A DNA stretch of 5,134 nucleotides from Coriobacteriia bacterium (GTDB lineage Bacteria > Actinomycetota > Coriobacteriia > Anaerosomatales > SLCP01): NCBI GenBank assembly GCA_007123455.1, contig SKKZ01000090.1, positions 1 through 5,134 on the forward strand, given 5' to 3'. Below the pieces are notes generated by a model. That model had not been told where the DNA came from. It made no database searches and was given only the letters and a program-made list of their open reading frames with translations. This document shows positions 1-5,134 of the stretch, piece by piece. The translations under genes were made by a program, and so were the position numbers. Each line of letters starts with the position of its first letter. The first letter of the stretch is position 1.

Positions 1-30
1 CGGGCGGCTCGAGTAGGGCGGTCCGCGACG

Positions 31-38
31 GGAGGAGG
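31..38 (+). promoter_or_regulatory. Ribosome binding site of hisZ
   Basis: GGAGGAGG ends four bases before the GTG at 43, and its first GGAGG ends seven bases before it. It is much closer to this GTG than to the in-frame GTG at 52, so it supports the start at 43. The remaining upstream sequence (1-30) shows no recognisable promoter or leader. Confidence 0.75.
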
Positions 39-42
39 ACGC

Positions 43-1317
43 GTGAAGCCCGTGACGCCGAGAGGCTTTCGCGACGTGCTTGGGCAGGAGGCAGCGGAGC
101 GTGCTGTGGCAGGAGCCGCGCTCGGCACGGTGTTCGACGCGTGGGGCTACGGCCTCGTCGAGACACCGGTCGCCGAGGAGTTCGCCGTGCTCGAGGCGGG
201 CGCCGGCCGCCTGGAGGGCACCGCGTTTCGGCTCTTCGACTCCGACGGGAGCCTGCTCGCGCTCAGGCCGGAGATGACCGTCCCGATCGCCAGGCTCGTC
301 GCTTCGCGCCTAAAGGGCGAGTCCGGCCCGCACCGCGTGCGCTACCTCGCCGAGGTCTTCCGCGAGCAGGCGTCGCTGCGCGGTCAGGCGCGTCAGTTCA
401 CGCAGGCGGGCGTCGAACTCGTCGGTGCGTCCGGTCCGGCAGCCGACGCCGAGGTGGTCGCGCTGCTCATCGAGGCGGTCGCGGCGACCGGGTTGCGCGA
501 GTACACGGTGGCCGTCGGCACGGTCGCGGTCCTCTCTGCGCTGCTCGACGCTTCGCAGGCAGGCGAGGAGTGGCGCGAGGCGGTCCGCACCGCAGCGCAC
601 GAAGGCAATCTCGTGGAGATCGACCGGCTTGCCGCTGCCGACGGTATCGCGGACGACGTGGCACGGGCGCTTCCGGCGGTCGTTCGCTTGCGCGGCGGGC
701 GCGAGGCCATCGATGAGTGCCGCGCGCACGTCGCCGCATGCGGGTGCGCGGCCGTGCTCGACGACTTCGAGGCCACCTGGGAGCTGCTCGAGGGAGCCGG
801 TGTTACCGACCGCGTGACCGTGGACTTCGGCACGATGCGCTCGTTCGATTACTACACCGGGATGGTGTTCGAGCTTCTCGCGCCCGGCCTCGGCCTGCCG
901 CTCGGCGGGGGAGGGCGCTACGATGGCGTGCTTGCAGCGTTCGGCGCACCCGCGCCTGCGGCCGGCTTCGCCATCGGCATCGAGCGGCTCCACATCGCTC
1001 TAGCCGAGCAGGGGGTCGTGCCTCCGGTACGCCGCCTCGACGCTGTCGTGTGCGGCGAGGACGCTGCCGAGGTGTTCGCCGCCGCCGCACGCCTTCGCGC
1101 TGCCGGCTGGCGCGTGCGGCTCGCGGTCGGCTCGCCCGGAGCGGATACCGTCGCCGCGGCACGCGCGGCCGGTGCTTTCGAGGCGCTGCAGGCCGATCGG
1201 GGCCGCATCGTCCGGCTCGACCGCGCCGGCGAGCCTGCCGACCAGCTGCCCGACCCGCTGCCGGGCCCGCCCGCGGCTCATCCGGCGCCGACCGCCCCGG
1301 GAGGTGGTGAGCGATGA
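43..1317 (+). CDS. hisZ: ATP phosphoribosyltransferase regulatory subunit HisZ
   Basis: HisZ is a paralogue of the histidyl-tRNA synthetase catalytic core. It does not charge tRNA. It assembles with short HisG in the cytoplasm to make an active, histidine-inhibited enzyme for the first step of histidine synthesis. Class II synthetase features are visible: N-terminal TPRGFRDVL (5-13), a RPEMT segment (75-79), a motif-2-like stretch with FREQ (106-109) and RQFTQAGVE (117-125), an SFDYYTGMVFE signature (267-277), and motif 3 with GGGGRYDG (288-295) and GFAIGIERL (308-316). Residues 333-397 look like a reduced remnant of the synthetase anticodon-binding domain, followed by a Pro/Ala-rich tail (about 398-424). 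At 424 aa it is longer than HisZ proteins I know (roughly 330-390). The GTG start is chosen for the strong GGAGGAGG upstream and the family-like N terminus. The frame stays open to the window edge, so an upstream start is not strictly excluded. The stop overlaps the hisG start. A true HisRS is the alternative, but the weak C-terminal domain and the adjacent short hisG argue for HisZ. Confidence 0.93.
   Translation: MKPVTPRGFRDVLGQEAAERAVAGAALGTVFDAWGYGLVETPVAEEFAVLEAGAGRLEGTAFRLFDSDGSLLALRPEMTVPIARLVASRLKGESGPHRVRYLAEVFREQASLRGQARQFTQAGVELVGASGPAADAEVVALLIEAVAATGLREYTVAVGTVAVLSALLDASQAGEEWREAVRTAAHEGNLVEIDRLAAADGIADDVARALPAVVRLRGGREAIDECRAHVAACGCAAVLDDFEATWELLEGAGVTDRVTVDFGTMRSFDYYTGMVFELLAPGLGLPLGGGGRYDGVLAAFGAPAPAAGFAIGIERLHIALAEQGVVPPVRRLDAVVCGEDAAEVFAAAARLRAAGWRVRLAVGSPGADTVAAARAAGAFEALQADRGRIVRLDRAGEPADQLPDPLPGPPAAHPAPTAPGGGER
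1291..1308 (+). promoter_or_regulatory. hisG ribosome binding site within a possible hairpin
   Basis: The SD sequence GGGAGG (1299-1304) of hisG lies inside the last codons of hisZ. ACCGCC (1291-1296) can pair with GGTGGT (1303-1308), including one G-U pair, leaving the loop CCGGGA. The fold would partly hide the SD. A ribosome finishing hisZ would open it, which fits translational coupling of the two subunits. The SD is seen directly. The fold and its role are inferred, and such pairings are common in G+C-rich DNA. Confidence 0.35.
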
Positions 1318-1982
1318 TGCTCAGACCCGCTGCCAGCCGATCCGGACGCCTGCGCATGGCGGTCCCCAAAGGCGCGCTCTGGGACGAGAGCCTCGCTGCG
1401 CTCGACGGCGCCGGTGTGGACATCGCCGCGCTCGCCGAACCGGGCCGTCAGCTGATCATCACCTCCGGTGGGATGGAGTTCGTGATCGCCAAGCCCACCG
1501 ACATCCCTGCCTACGTCGCGTACGGTGCGGTGGATGTCGCCATCGCGGGCAAAGACGTGCTCATCGAGGCCGGACTGGAGGTCGTCGAGATGGTCGACCT
1601 CGGCTTCGGGGCGTGCCGTTTCGTCGTGGCCGAGCCCGAGGACGCCGGTGCGGTCGTCGCCGAGCACTACCACCACCTCGGTGTCATCCGTGTGGCCTCG
1701 AAGTACCCGCGCATCACCGAGCAGCACTTCGCTGCCAAGGGCGTGCAGGTCGAGGTCGTGAAGTTGCACGGCAACATCGAGATCGCGCCGCTCATCGGCC
1801 TGGCCGACCAGATCGTCGACATCACGGCGACCGGAACGACGCTGCGCGAGAACCGCTTGCGAATCGTCGAAGAGGTCCTGCCCTCGACCGCGCGCTTCGT
1901 GGCCAACCCGGCGAGTCTGCGCATCGAGTCGGACCGGATAACCGACCTGGCGAACCGGCTCGCCGCCGCACCGTTAGAATAG
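1314..1982 (+). CDS. hisG: ATP phosphoribosyltransferase catalytic subunit, short form HisG
   Basis: HisG condenses ATP with PRPP to phosphoribosyl-ATP, the committed step of histidine synthesis. Visible family features, numbered from the ATG at 1314, are PKG near the N terminus (18-20), DIPAYV (63-68), GKDVLIE (79-85), SKYPRIT (129-135), EIAPLIGLAD (156-165) and the phosphate-binding DITATGTTLREN (169-180). At 222 aa the protein ends just after the catalytic domain and lacks the roughly 80-residue ACT-like regulatory domain of long HisG. It is therefore the short form that depends on HisZ, encoded immediately upstream. The start overlaps the hisZ stop as ATGA. A second ATG follows at once (1317) and another at 1356 lies directly before the conserved AVPKG. 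The GGGAGG at 1299-1304 favours 1314, which gives about a dozen residues before the conserved core. The penultimate codon is TTA, the only one found in the window. Confidence 0.98.
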   Translation: MMLRPAASRSGRLRMAVPKGALWDESLAALDGAGVDIAALAEPGRQLIITSGGMEFVIAKPTDIPAYVAYGAVDVAIAGKDVLIEAGLEVVEMVDLGFGACRFVVAEPEDAGAVVAEHYHHLGVIRVASKYPRITEQHFAAKGVQVEVVKLHGNIEIAPLIGLADQIVDITATGTTLRENRLRIVEEVLPSTARFVANPASLRIESDRITDLANRLAAAPLE

Positions 1983-1994
1983 TCCCGTACACCG

Positions 1995-2013
1995 ACGACC
2001 GGAGAGGGGTCGT
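1995..2013 (+). promoter_or_regulatory. hisD ribosome binding site in a hairpin loop
   Basis: This site occupies most of the only real intergenic gap in the window (1983-2019). ACGACC (1995-2000) is a perfect inverted match to GGTCGT (2008-2013). The seven-base loop between them is GGAGAGG, the SD of hisD. The stem ends six bases before the ATG at 2020. There is no U-tract, so it is not an intrinsic terminator. It may display the SD or be a binding site for an RNA-binding regulator. Function is unproven. Confidence 0.35.
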
Positions 2014-2019
2014 ATCCCT

Positions 2020-3327
2020 ATGATGCGTCGTATCGTGCTCGACCGCGCCGAGCGGCTGGCCGAGGAGGATCTGTCCCGCTCGGGCGGGCTCGACGCCGAG
2101 GTCATCGGCGTCGCGTCACGGATCCTCGACGAGGTCCGCAGCCGCGGCGACGAGGCACTGCGCGAGTACACCGCCTCGCTCGACAAAGCCGATATCGCCG
2201 AGTTCCGTGTCACCGCCGATGAGATCGAGGCCGCGGTGGCATCAGTCGAGCCGGAGTTCCTCGACGCCATCTCCTCGGCAGCCGGGGCGATCGCCGAGTT
2301 CCACCAGCGCCAGGTCACGCAGTCGTGGTTCACCACCCAGGAGGGCGGTGTATTCCTCGGCCAGAAGGTCACGCCGATCTCGCGCGTGGGCATATACGTG
2401 CCGGGCGGGCGCGCCTGCTACCCGTCGAGCGTGCTCATGAACGCCATTCCCGCGCAGGTCGCCGGCGTGGACGAGATCGCGATGGTCGTGCCCCCGGACG
2501 CCGACGGCACCGTGAACCCCTACACGCTGGCCGCGGCCGCCGAGGCGGGTGTCGACGAGATCTACAAGGTGGGGGGCGCACAGGCCGTGGCCGCGCTTGC
2601 GTACGGTACCGAGAGCGTCCCGCCGGTCGATAAGATCGTCGGGCCGGGCAACGCGTATGTCACCGCCGCCAAGAAGCTCGTGATGGGTGAGGTGGGCATC
2701 GACGCGCTTGCCGGACCGAGCGAGGTCTGCGTGCTCGCCGACACCACGGCGGTGCCGATGTTCGTCGCCATCGACCTCATGGCGCAGGCCGAGCACGACC
2801 CGCGTGCGGCGACCTACGTGGTCACCGTCGATCCCGACCTGCCGGACCAGATCGACGAGGCGCTCGGGATCCTGCTCACCGAAGCGCCCCGCGCCGATAT
2901 CATCAAGCGCTCGCTCGCCGACAACGGGCTCGTCGTGGTCTGCCCCGATATCGTGGCGGCGCTCGACGCGGTCGACCTGATAGCGCCCGAGCACCTCGAG
3001 ATACAGATGGCCGACGCGTTCGACGTGCTCGGCTCGGTGCGCAACGCCGGCGCGATCTTCCTCGGCCACTTCACCCCCGAAAGCATCGGAGATTACGTCG
3101 CCGGGCCCAACCACGTGCTGCCCACCGGCGGGACCGCACGCTTCTCGAGCCCGCTTTCCGTCGATGACTTCGTCAAGAAGTCCTCGGTCATCTCCTACTC
3201 GTTCGAGGCGCTCGAACTCGACGGCCCCACGGCGATCGTGATCGCAGAGGCCGAGGGGCTCGATGCGCACGCCCGCGCGGTCTCGTTGCGACTGCAGGCT
3301 ATGACCGAGACGCTGGAGGATGAGTAG
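2020..3327 (+). CDS. hisD: Histidinol dehydrogenase HisD
   Basis: HisD catalyses the last two oxidations of the pathway, L-histidinol to L-histidinal to L-histidine, using two NAD+ and a zinc ion. The 435-aa length is normal for the family. Visible landmarks are VGIYVPGG (123-130), a VGPGNAYV segment (207-214), GIDALAGPSEV (226-236), AQAEHDPRA (255-263), APEHLEIQ (322-329), GDYVAGPNHVLPTGG (357-371) and the C-terminal AHARAVSLR (416-424). By alignment with the E. coli enzyme, the zinc ligands correspond to Gln256, His259, Asp358 and His417, and the catalytic pair to Glu324-His325. Spacing between these residues matches the known enzyme within one position, so the protein should be active. The gene starts ATGATG. 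The first ATG is used because the purine-rich GGAGAGGGG at 2001-2009 is 10 bases away. It is the only gene here separated from its upstream neighbour by more than one base. Confidence 0.99.
   Translation: MMRRIVLDRAERLAEEDLSRSGGLDAEVIGVASRILDEVRSRGDEALREYTASLDKADIAEFRVTADEIEAAVASVEPEFLDAISSAAGAIAEFHQRQVTQSWFTTQEGGVFLGQKVTPISRVGIYVPGGRACYPSSVLMNAIPAQVAGVDEIAMVVPPDADGTVNPYTLAAAAEAGVDEIYKVGGAQAVAALAYGTESVPPVDKIVGPGNAYVTAAKKLVMGEVGIDALAGPSEVCVLADTTAVPMFVAIDLMAQAEHDPRAATYVVTVDPDLPDQIDEALGILLTEAPRADIIKRSLADNGLVVVCPDIVAALDAVDLIAPEHLEIQMADAFDVLGSVRNAGAIFLGHFTPESIGDYVAGPNHVLPTGGTARFSSPLSVDDFVKKSSVISYSFEALELDGPTAIVIAEAEGLDAHARAVSLRLQAMTETLEDE
3315..3319 (+). promoter_or_regulatory. Ribosome binding site that sets the hisC start at GTG 3329
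   Basis: GGAGG at 3315-3319 directly abuts the ATG at 3320, which is too close for that ATG to be used. It is nine bases from the in-frame GTG at 3329, an ideal spacing. The site lies in the last codons of hisD, and the hisD stop TAG (3325-3327) falls between it and the GTG, an arrangement suited to termination-reinitiation. Confidence 0.75.
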
Positions 3328-3328
3328 C

Positions 3329-4468
3329 GTGAAACACATCCGCCCGCCCCGCCCCGAACTCGAATATCTCGTCCCGTACGATGCAAAGGACATCAAAGCC
3401 GAGGTGATGCTCGCCGCCAACGAGCACCCCTCCAACCTGCCCGGTGAGATCGTCGAAAAGATCGCCGGCCGCCTGCGAGAGTTCCGTTTCAACCGCTACC
3501 CGGATCCGATGGCCGGCCGCCTGCGCGAGCTCATCGCAGCAGCCAACGGGCTCGAACCGCACAACGTGCTCATCGGCAACGGTGGCGACGAGCTCATCTT
3601 CGACCTGCTGCTCGCATGGGGAGGTCCCGGTCGCACGCTGCTCGACTGCCCGCCGACCTTCACGATGTACGCTATCGACGCCCAGGTGAGCGGCACGAAC
3701 CTCGTGCGCATCCCCCGCGGGCCGGACTTCGAGGTCGACGGCGAGGCGGTGCTCGCACGGCTTGCCGAGGGAGACATCGACGTCGTCATGCTCTCGCACC
3801 CCAACAACCCCACCGGCACGCTGACGCCCGAGACGCTGCTCATCGACATCCTCAACGCTACCGACGCACTCGTGCTCGTCGACGAGGCGTACTTCGAGTT
3901 CAGCCGCCATACGATGCGCCCGCACATGGAGCGCCACCCCAACCTCGTGATCTTGCGGACGTTCAGTAAGGCGTTCTCGCTCGCGGGGCTGCGCGTGGGC
4001 TACGTGCTCGGTCATGAGGACGTCATCCGCGAGCTCACGAAGGTGCGCCAGCCCTACTCGGTCGACTCGTTCGCCCAGTGGGTGGCGGCCACGGTCTTTC
4101 GGGAGAGAGTGGTGTTCCAGCAGGCCATCCGCGATATCATGCGCGGGCGTGACATGCTCATGCACGGACTCTCGTCGATCGAAGGCGTGAAGGTCTTCCC
4201 GTCCGAGGCGAACTTCGTGCTCTTCCGTGTCGCGCATGCCGCGGCGCTCTGGCGTGATCTGCTGCACGGCCACTCGGTGCTCGTGCGCGACTTCTCGCGC
4301 ACGACGGGGCTCGAAGACTGCCTGCGGGTCACGGTTGGCTCCGACGAGGAGAACGAACGCTTCCTCGAGGCCGTCGAAGACGTCATGTCGCAGCGGCGGG
4401 CCGTGGAGATACTCGGCCATACGGAGGCGCACGTGCGCCACGGGACTGCGGGGGAGTTGGGATACTGA
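3329..4468 (+). CDS. hisC: Histidinol-phosphate aminotransferase HisC
   Basis: HisC is a PLP-dependent class I/II aminotransferase that converts imidazole-acetol phosphate and glutamate to histidinol phosphate and 2-oxoglutarate. I place the start at GTG 3329 rather than the ATG at 3320 because of SD spacing; the product is 379 aa. Features in this numbering are RFNRYPDP (53-60), GNGGDEL for cofactor phosphate binding (83-89), PTFTMY (109-114), SHPNNPTGT with Asn160 (156-164), DEAYFEF with Asp185 and Tyr188 (185-191), and FSKAFSLAGLRVGY (212-225). Lys214 should be the Schiff-base lysine and Arg222 a phosphate ligand. Arg333 in LRVTVG fits the substrate-binding arginine near the C terminus. 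About 26 residues (354-379) follow the point where most HisC proteins end. This tail is His-containing (His364, 368, 371) and holds a 14-bp palindrome in its DNA. One base separates it from hisD, and its stop shares one base with the hisB ATG. Other aminotransferases of this fold are possible in isolation, but the operon settles the call. Confidence 0.97.
   Translation: MKHIRPPRPELEYLVPYDAKDIKAEVMLAANEHPSNLPGEIVEKIAGRLREFRFNRYPDPMAGRLRELIAAANGLEPHNVLIGNGGDELIFDLLLAWGGPGRTLLDCPPTFTMYAIDAQVSGTNLVRIPRGPDFEVDGEAVLARLAEGDIDVVMLSHPNNPTGTLTPETLLIDILNATDALVLVDEAYFEFSRHTMRPHMERHPNLVILRTFSKAFSLAGLRVGYVLGHEDVIRELTKVRQPYSVDSFAQWVAATVFRERVVFQQAIRDIMRGRDMLMHGLSSIEGVKVFPSEANFVLFRVAHAAALWRDLLHGHSVLVRDFSRTTGLEDCLRVTVGSDEENERFLEAVEDVMSQRRAVEILGHTEAHVRHGTAGELGY
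4426..4439 (+). repeat. Perfect 14-bp palindrome at the 3' end of hisC
   Basis: GGCGCACGTGCGCC reads the same on both strands and is centred on CACGTG. It sits in the codons of the HisC tail, 28 bases before the hisB start. In RNA it could form a five-pair stem with the loop ACGT. No U-tract follows, so it is not a terminator. About one in 16,000 positions gives such a palindrome by chance at even base composition, so a single case in 5 kb is not significant by itself. Confidence 0.5.
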
Positions 4469-5055
4469 TGACACGAACGGCGACCATCGAACGGGCGACC
4501 CGTGAGACGCGCATCGAGGTCTTCTGCGACTTGGACAACGCGTCAGACACCGAGGTCTCGACAGGCATACCCTTCTTCGATCACATGCTCGACGCCCTCG
4601 GGCGCCACGGACTCGTGACGTTGCGCGTTGCCGCCGAAGGAGATCTCGAGGTCGACGCGCACCACACCGTCGAGGACGTGGGCATCTGCCTGGGCAAAGC
4701 CGTTGCCGAGGCCCTCGGCGACAAGGCGGGCATCCGGCGCTACGGGTCGGCCGCCATCCCGATGGACGAGGCGCTCGTGCTCGCAGCCATCGACGTCTCG
4801 GGCCGGGGCGGGCTCACCTACGACGTTGACCTGCCGATCGAGTTCATCGGCACGTTCGAGACCTCGCTCGCCCGGGAGTTCATGGCGGCGTTCGCGGCCA
4901 ACGCAGGCGTGACTCTGCACGTCCACAAGCTTGCCGGCGACAACGCCCACCACATCGTCGAGGCCGCGTTCAAGGCGCTTGCCCGCGCGCTCGCCGACGC
5001 GGTCGCGCTCGACCCGCGCGTCAGCGGCGTGCCCTCCACCAAGGGAGCCCTGTGA
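4468..5055 (+). CDS. hisB: Imidazoleglycerol-phosphate dehydratase HisB (monofunctional)
   Basis: HisB removes water from imidazoleglycerol phosphate to give imidazole-acetol phosphate, the substrate of HisC; the family forms large oligomers with two Mn ions per active site. The 195-aa protein is the single-domain form, without the N-terminal histidinol-phosphatase domain fused to it in E. coli. Visible motifs are TRET (11-14), STGIPFFDHML (31-41), DAHHTVEDVGICLGKA (63-78), GIRRYGSAAIPMDEAL (88-103), DVSGRGGL (109-116), GDNAHHIVEAAFKALARAL (157-175) and the C-terminal PSTKGAL (189-195). Expected metal ligands are all present: His39, His65, His66, Glu69, His161, His162 and Glu165. The start overlaps the hisC stop as TGATG, with GGGGAG at 4451-4456 as a somewhat distant SD (11 bases). 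The stop overlaps hisH. No histidinol-phosphatase is encoded in the window, so a separate enzyme must supply that step. Confidence 0.99.
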   Translation: MTRTATIERATRETRIEVFCDLDNASDTEVSTGIPFFDHMLDALGRHGLVTLRVAAEGDLEVDAHHTVEDVGICLGKAVAEALGDKAGIRRYGSAAIPMDEALVLAAIDVSGRGGLTYDVDLPIEFIGTFETSLAREFMAAFAANAGVTLHVHKLAGDNAHHIVEAAFKALARALADAVALDPRVSGVPSTKGAL

Positions 5056-5134
5056 CGTCCCGCATCGCGATCATCGACTACCGGATGGGCAACCTGCGCA
5101 GCGTGCAGAAGGGATTCGAGCACGCGGGCGTCGA
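5052..5134 (+). CDS. hisH: Imidazole glycerol phosphate synthase glutaminase subunit HisH (5' end only)
   Basis: HisH is the class I glutamine amidotransferase that feeds ammonia to HisF, which closes the imidazole ring and releases AICAR. Only the first 27 codons are present. They read (M)TSRIAIIDYRMGNLRSVQ and continue KGFEHAGV, which matches the usual HisH N terminus (IDY-x-MGNLRSV and a following helix). The catalytic Cys-His-Glu triad lies beyond the window. The start is GTG 5052, overlapping the hisB stop as GTGA, with AAGGGAG (5041-5047) just upstream. The third residue of the usual DYGMGN motif is Arg here. I have seen similar variation at this position in the family and do not think it signals loss of function. 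hisA and hisF are the expected next genes, but this cannot be seen. Confidence 0.94.
   Translation, partial: MTSRIAIIDYRMGNLRSVQKGFEHAGV

Noticed and set aside
2..16. Possible last codons of an upstream gene (GRLE then TAG at 14-16)
   Set aside because: Four codons cannot identify a gene, and a stop in one frame of a short edge sequence is uninformative.
1..42. Possible T-box, his-leader attenuator or promoter upstream of hisZ
   Set aside because: Only 42 bases are available. I see no run of His codons, specifier loop, terminator stem with U-tract or -10/-35 pair. Any leader would lie outside the window.
310..993. Minus-strand open frame of 227 codons opposite hisZ
   Set aside because: It has no recognisable motif and lies fully antisense to the conserved core of hisZ.
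1578..1601. 7-bp inverted repeat GAGGTCG/CGACCTC inside hisG
   Set aside because: It is made of ordinary Glu-Val-Val-Glu and Val-Asp-Leu codons in conserved hisG sequence, with a 10-base loop. Such repeats arise readily from GAG/GTC/GAC/CTC codon use.
1172..2023. Plus-strand open frame of 283 codons across the end of hisZ and all of hisG
   Set aside because: The translation is extremely Arg-rich and runs out of frame with hisG, whose motifs are intact. It is a frame artefact of third-position G/C bias.
2242..3492. Long minus-strand open frame of 416 codons opposite hisD
   Set aside because: It runs antisense to a complete hisD with every catalytic residue in place. The translation is rich in Arg, Gly, His and Asp with no recognisable domain, as expected of a G+C-rich shadow frame.
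3299..4474. Long minus-strand open frame of 391 codons opposite hisC
   Set aside because: It spans almost exactly the hisC coding region in the complementary frame. It is low-complexity and has no family motif.
5076..5093. DYRMGN in HisH in place of the more usual DYGMGN
   Set aside because: This position varies among HisH proteins and is far from the catalytic triad. One residue in a 27-residue fragment is not evidence of altered function.

Overview
The window is a stretch of a histidine-biosynthesis operon. Six genes lie head to tail on the + strand in the order hisZ, hisG, hisD, hisC, hisB, hisH, with hisH cut by the right edge. Coding sequence covers nearly everything: only the first 42 bases, a 37-base gap between hisG and hisD, and one base between hisD and hisC are untranslated. 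No stretch over 300 bases lacks a gene. I see no RNA gene, mobile element, CRISPR array, T-box or his-leader attenuator, or convincing intrinsic terminator.

The DNA is G+C-rich (about two thirds by eye), with strong G/C preference at third codon positions, GTG starts and purine-rich Shine-Dalgarno (SD) sites. This fits an actinobacterium or another high-G+C lineage. The first enzyme is the two-part form: a short HisG (222 aa, no C-terminal regulatory domain) with HisZ, a histidyl-tRNA-synthetase paralogue. Streptomyces and Mycobacterium use a long single-chain HisG, so the window points to a deeper branch such as Coriobacteriia, or to a different high-G+C phylum. That placement is an inference.

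Pathway logic: HisZ-HisG join PRPP and ATP (step 1). HisH with HisF (expected just downstream) makes imidazoleglycerol phosphate plus AICAR. HisB dehydrates it, HisC transaminates the product, and HisD oxidises histidinol to histidine. HisB is monofunctional and no histidinol-phosphatase is present, so that step must be encoded elsewhere. HisA, HisF and HisI/E are also outside the window.

Junctions are tight: ATGA overlap (hisZ/hisG), 37-base gap (hisG/hisD), one base (hisD/hisC after start correction), TGATG (hisC/hisB) and GTGA (hisB/hisH). This suggests one transcript with translational coupling. The operon is conventional and I found no new biological system. The points worth a second look are small: SD sequences in predicted hairpins at three junctions, a lone TTA codon and -10-like sequence at the end of hisG, and unusual C-terminal tails on HisZ and HisC.
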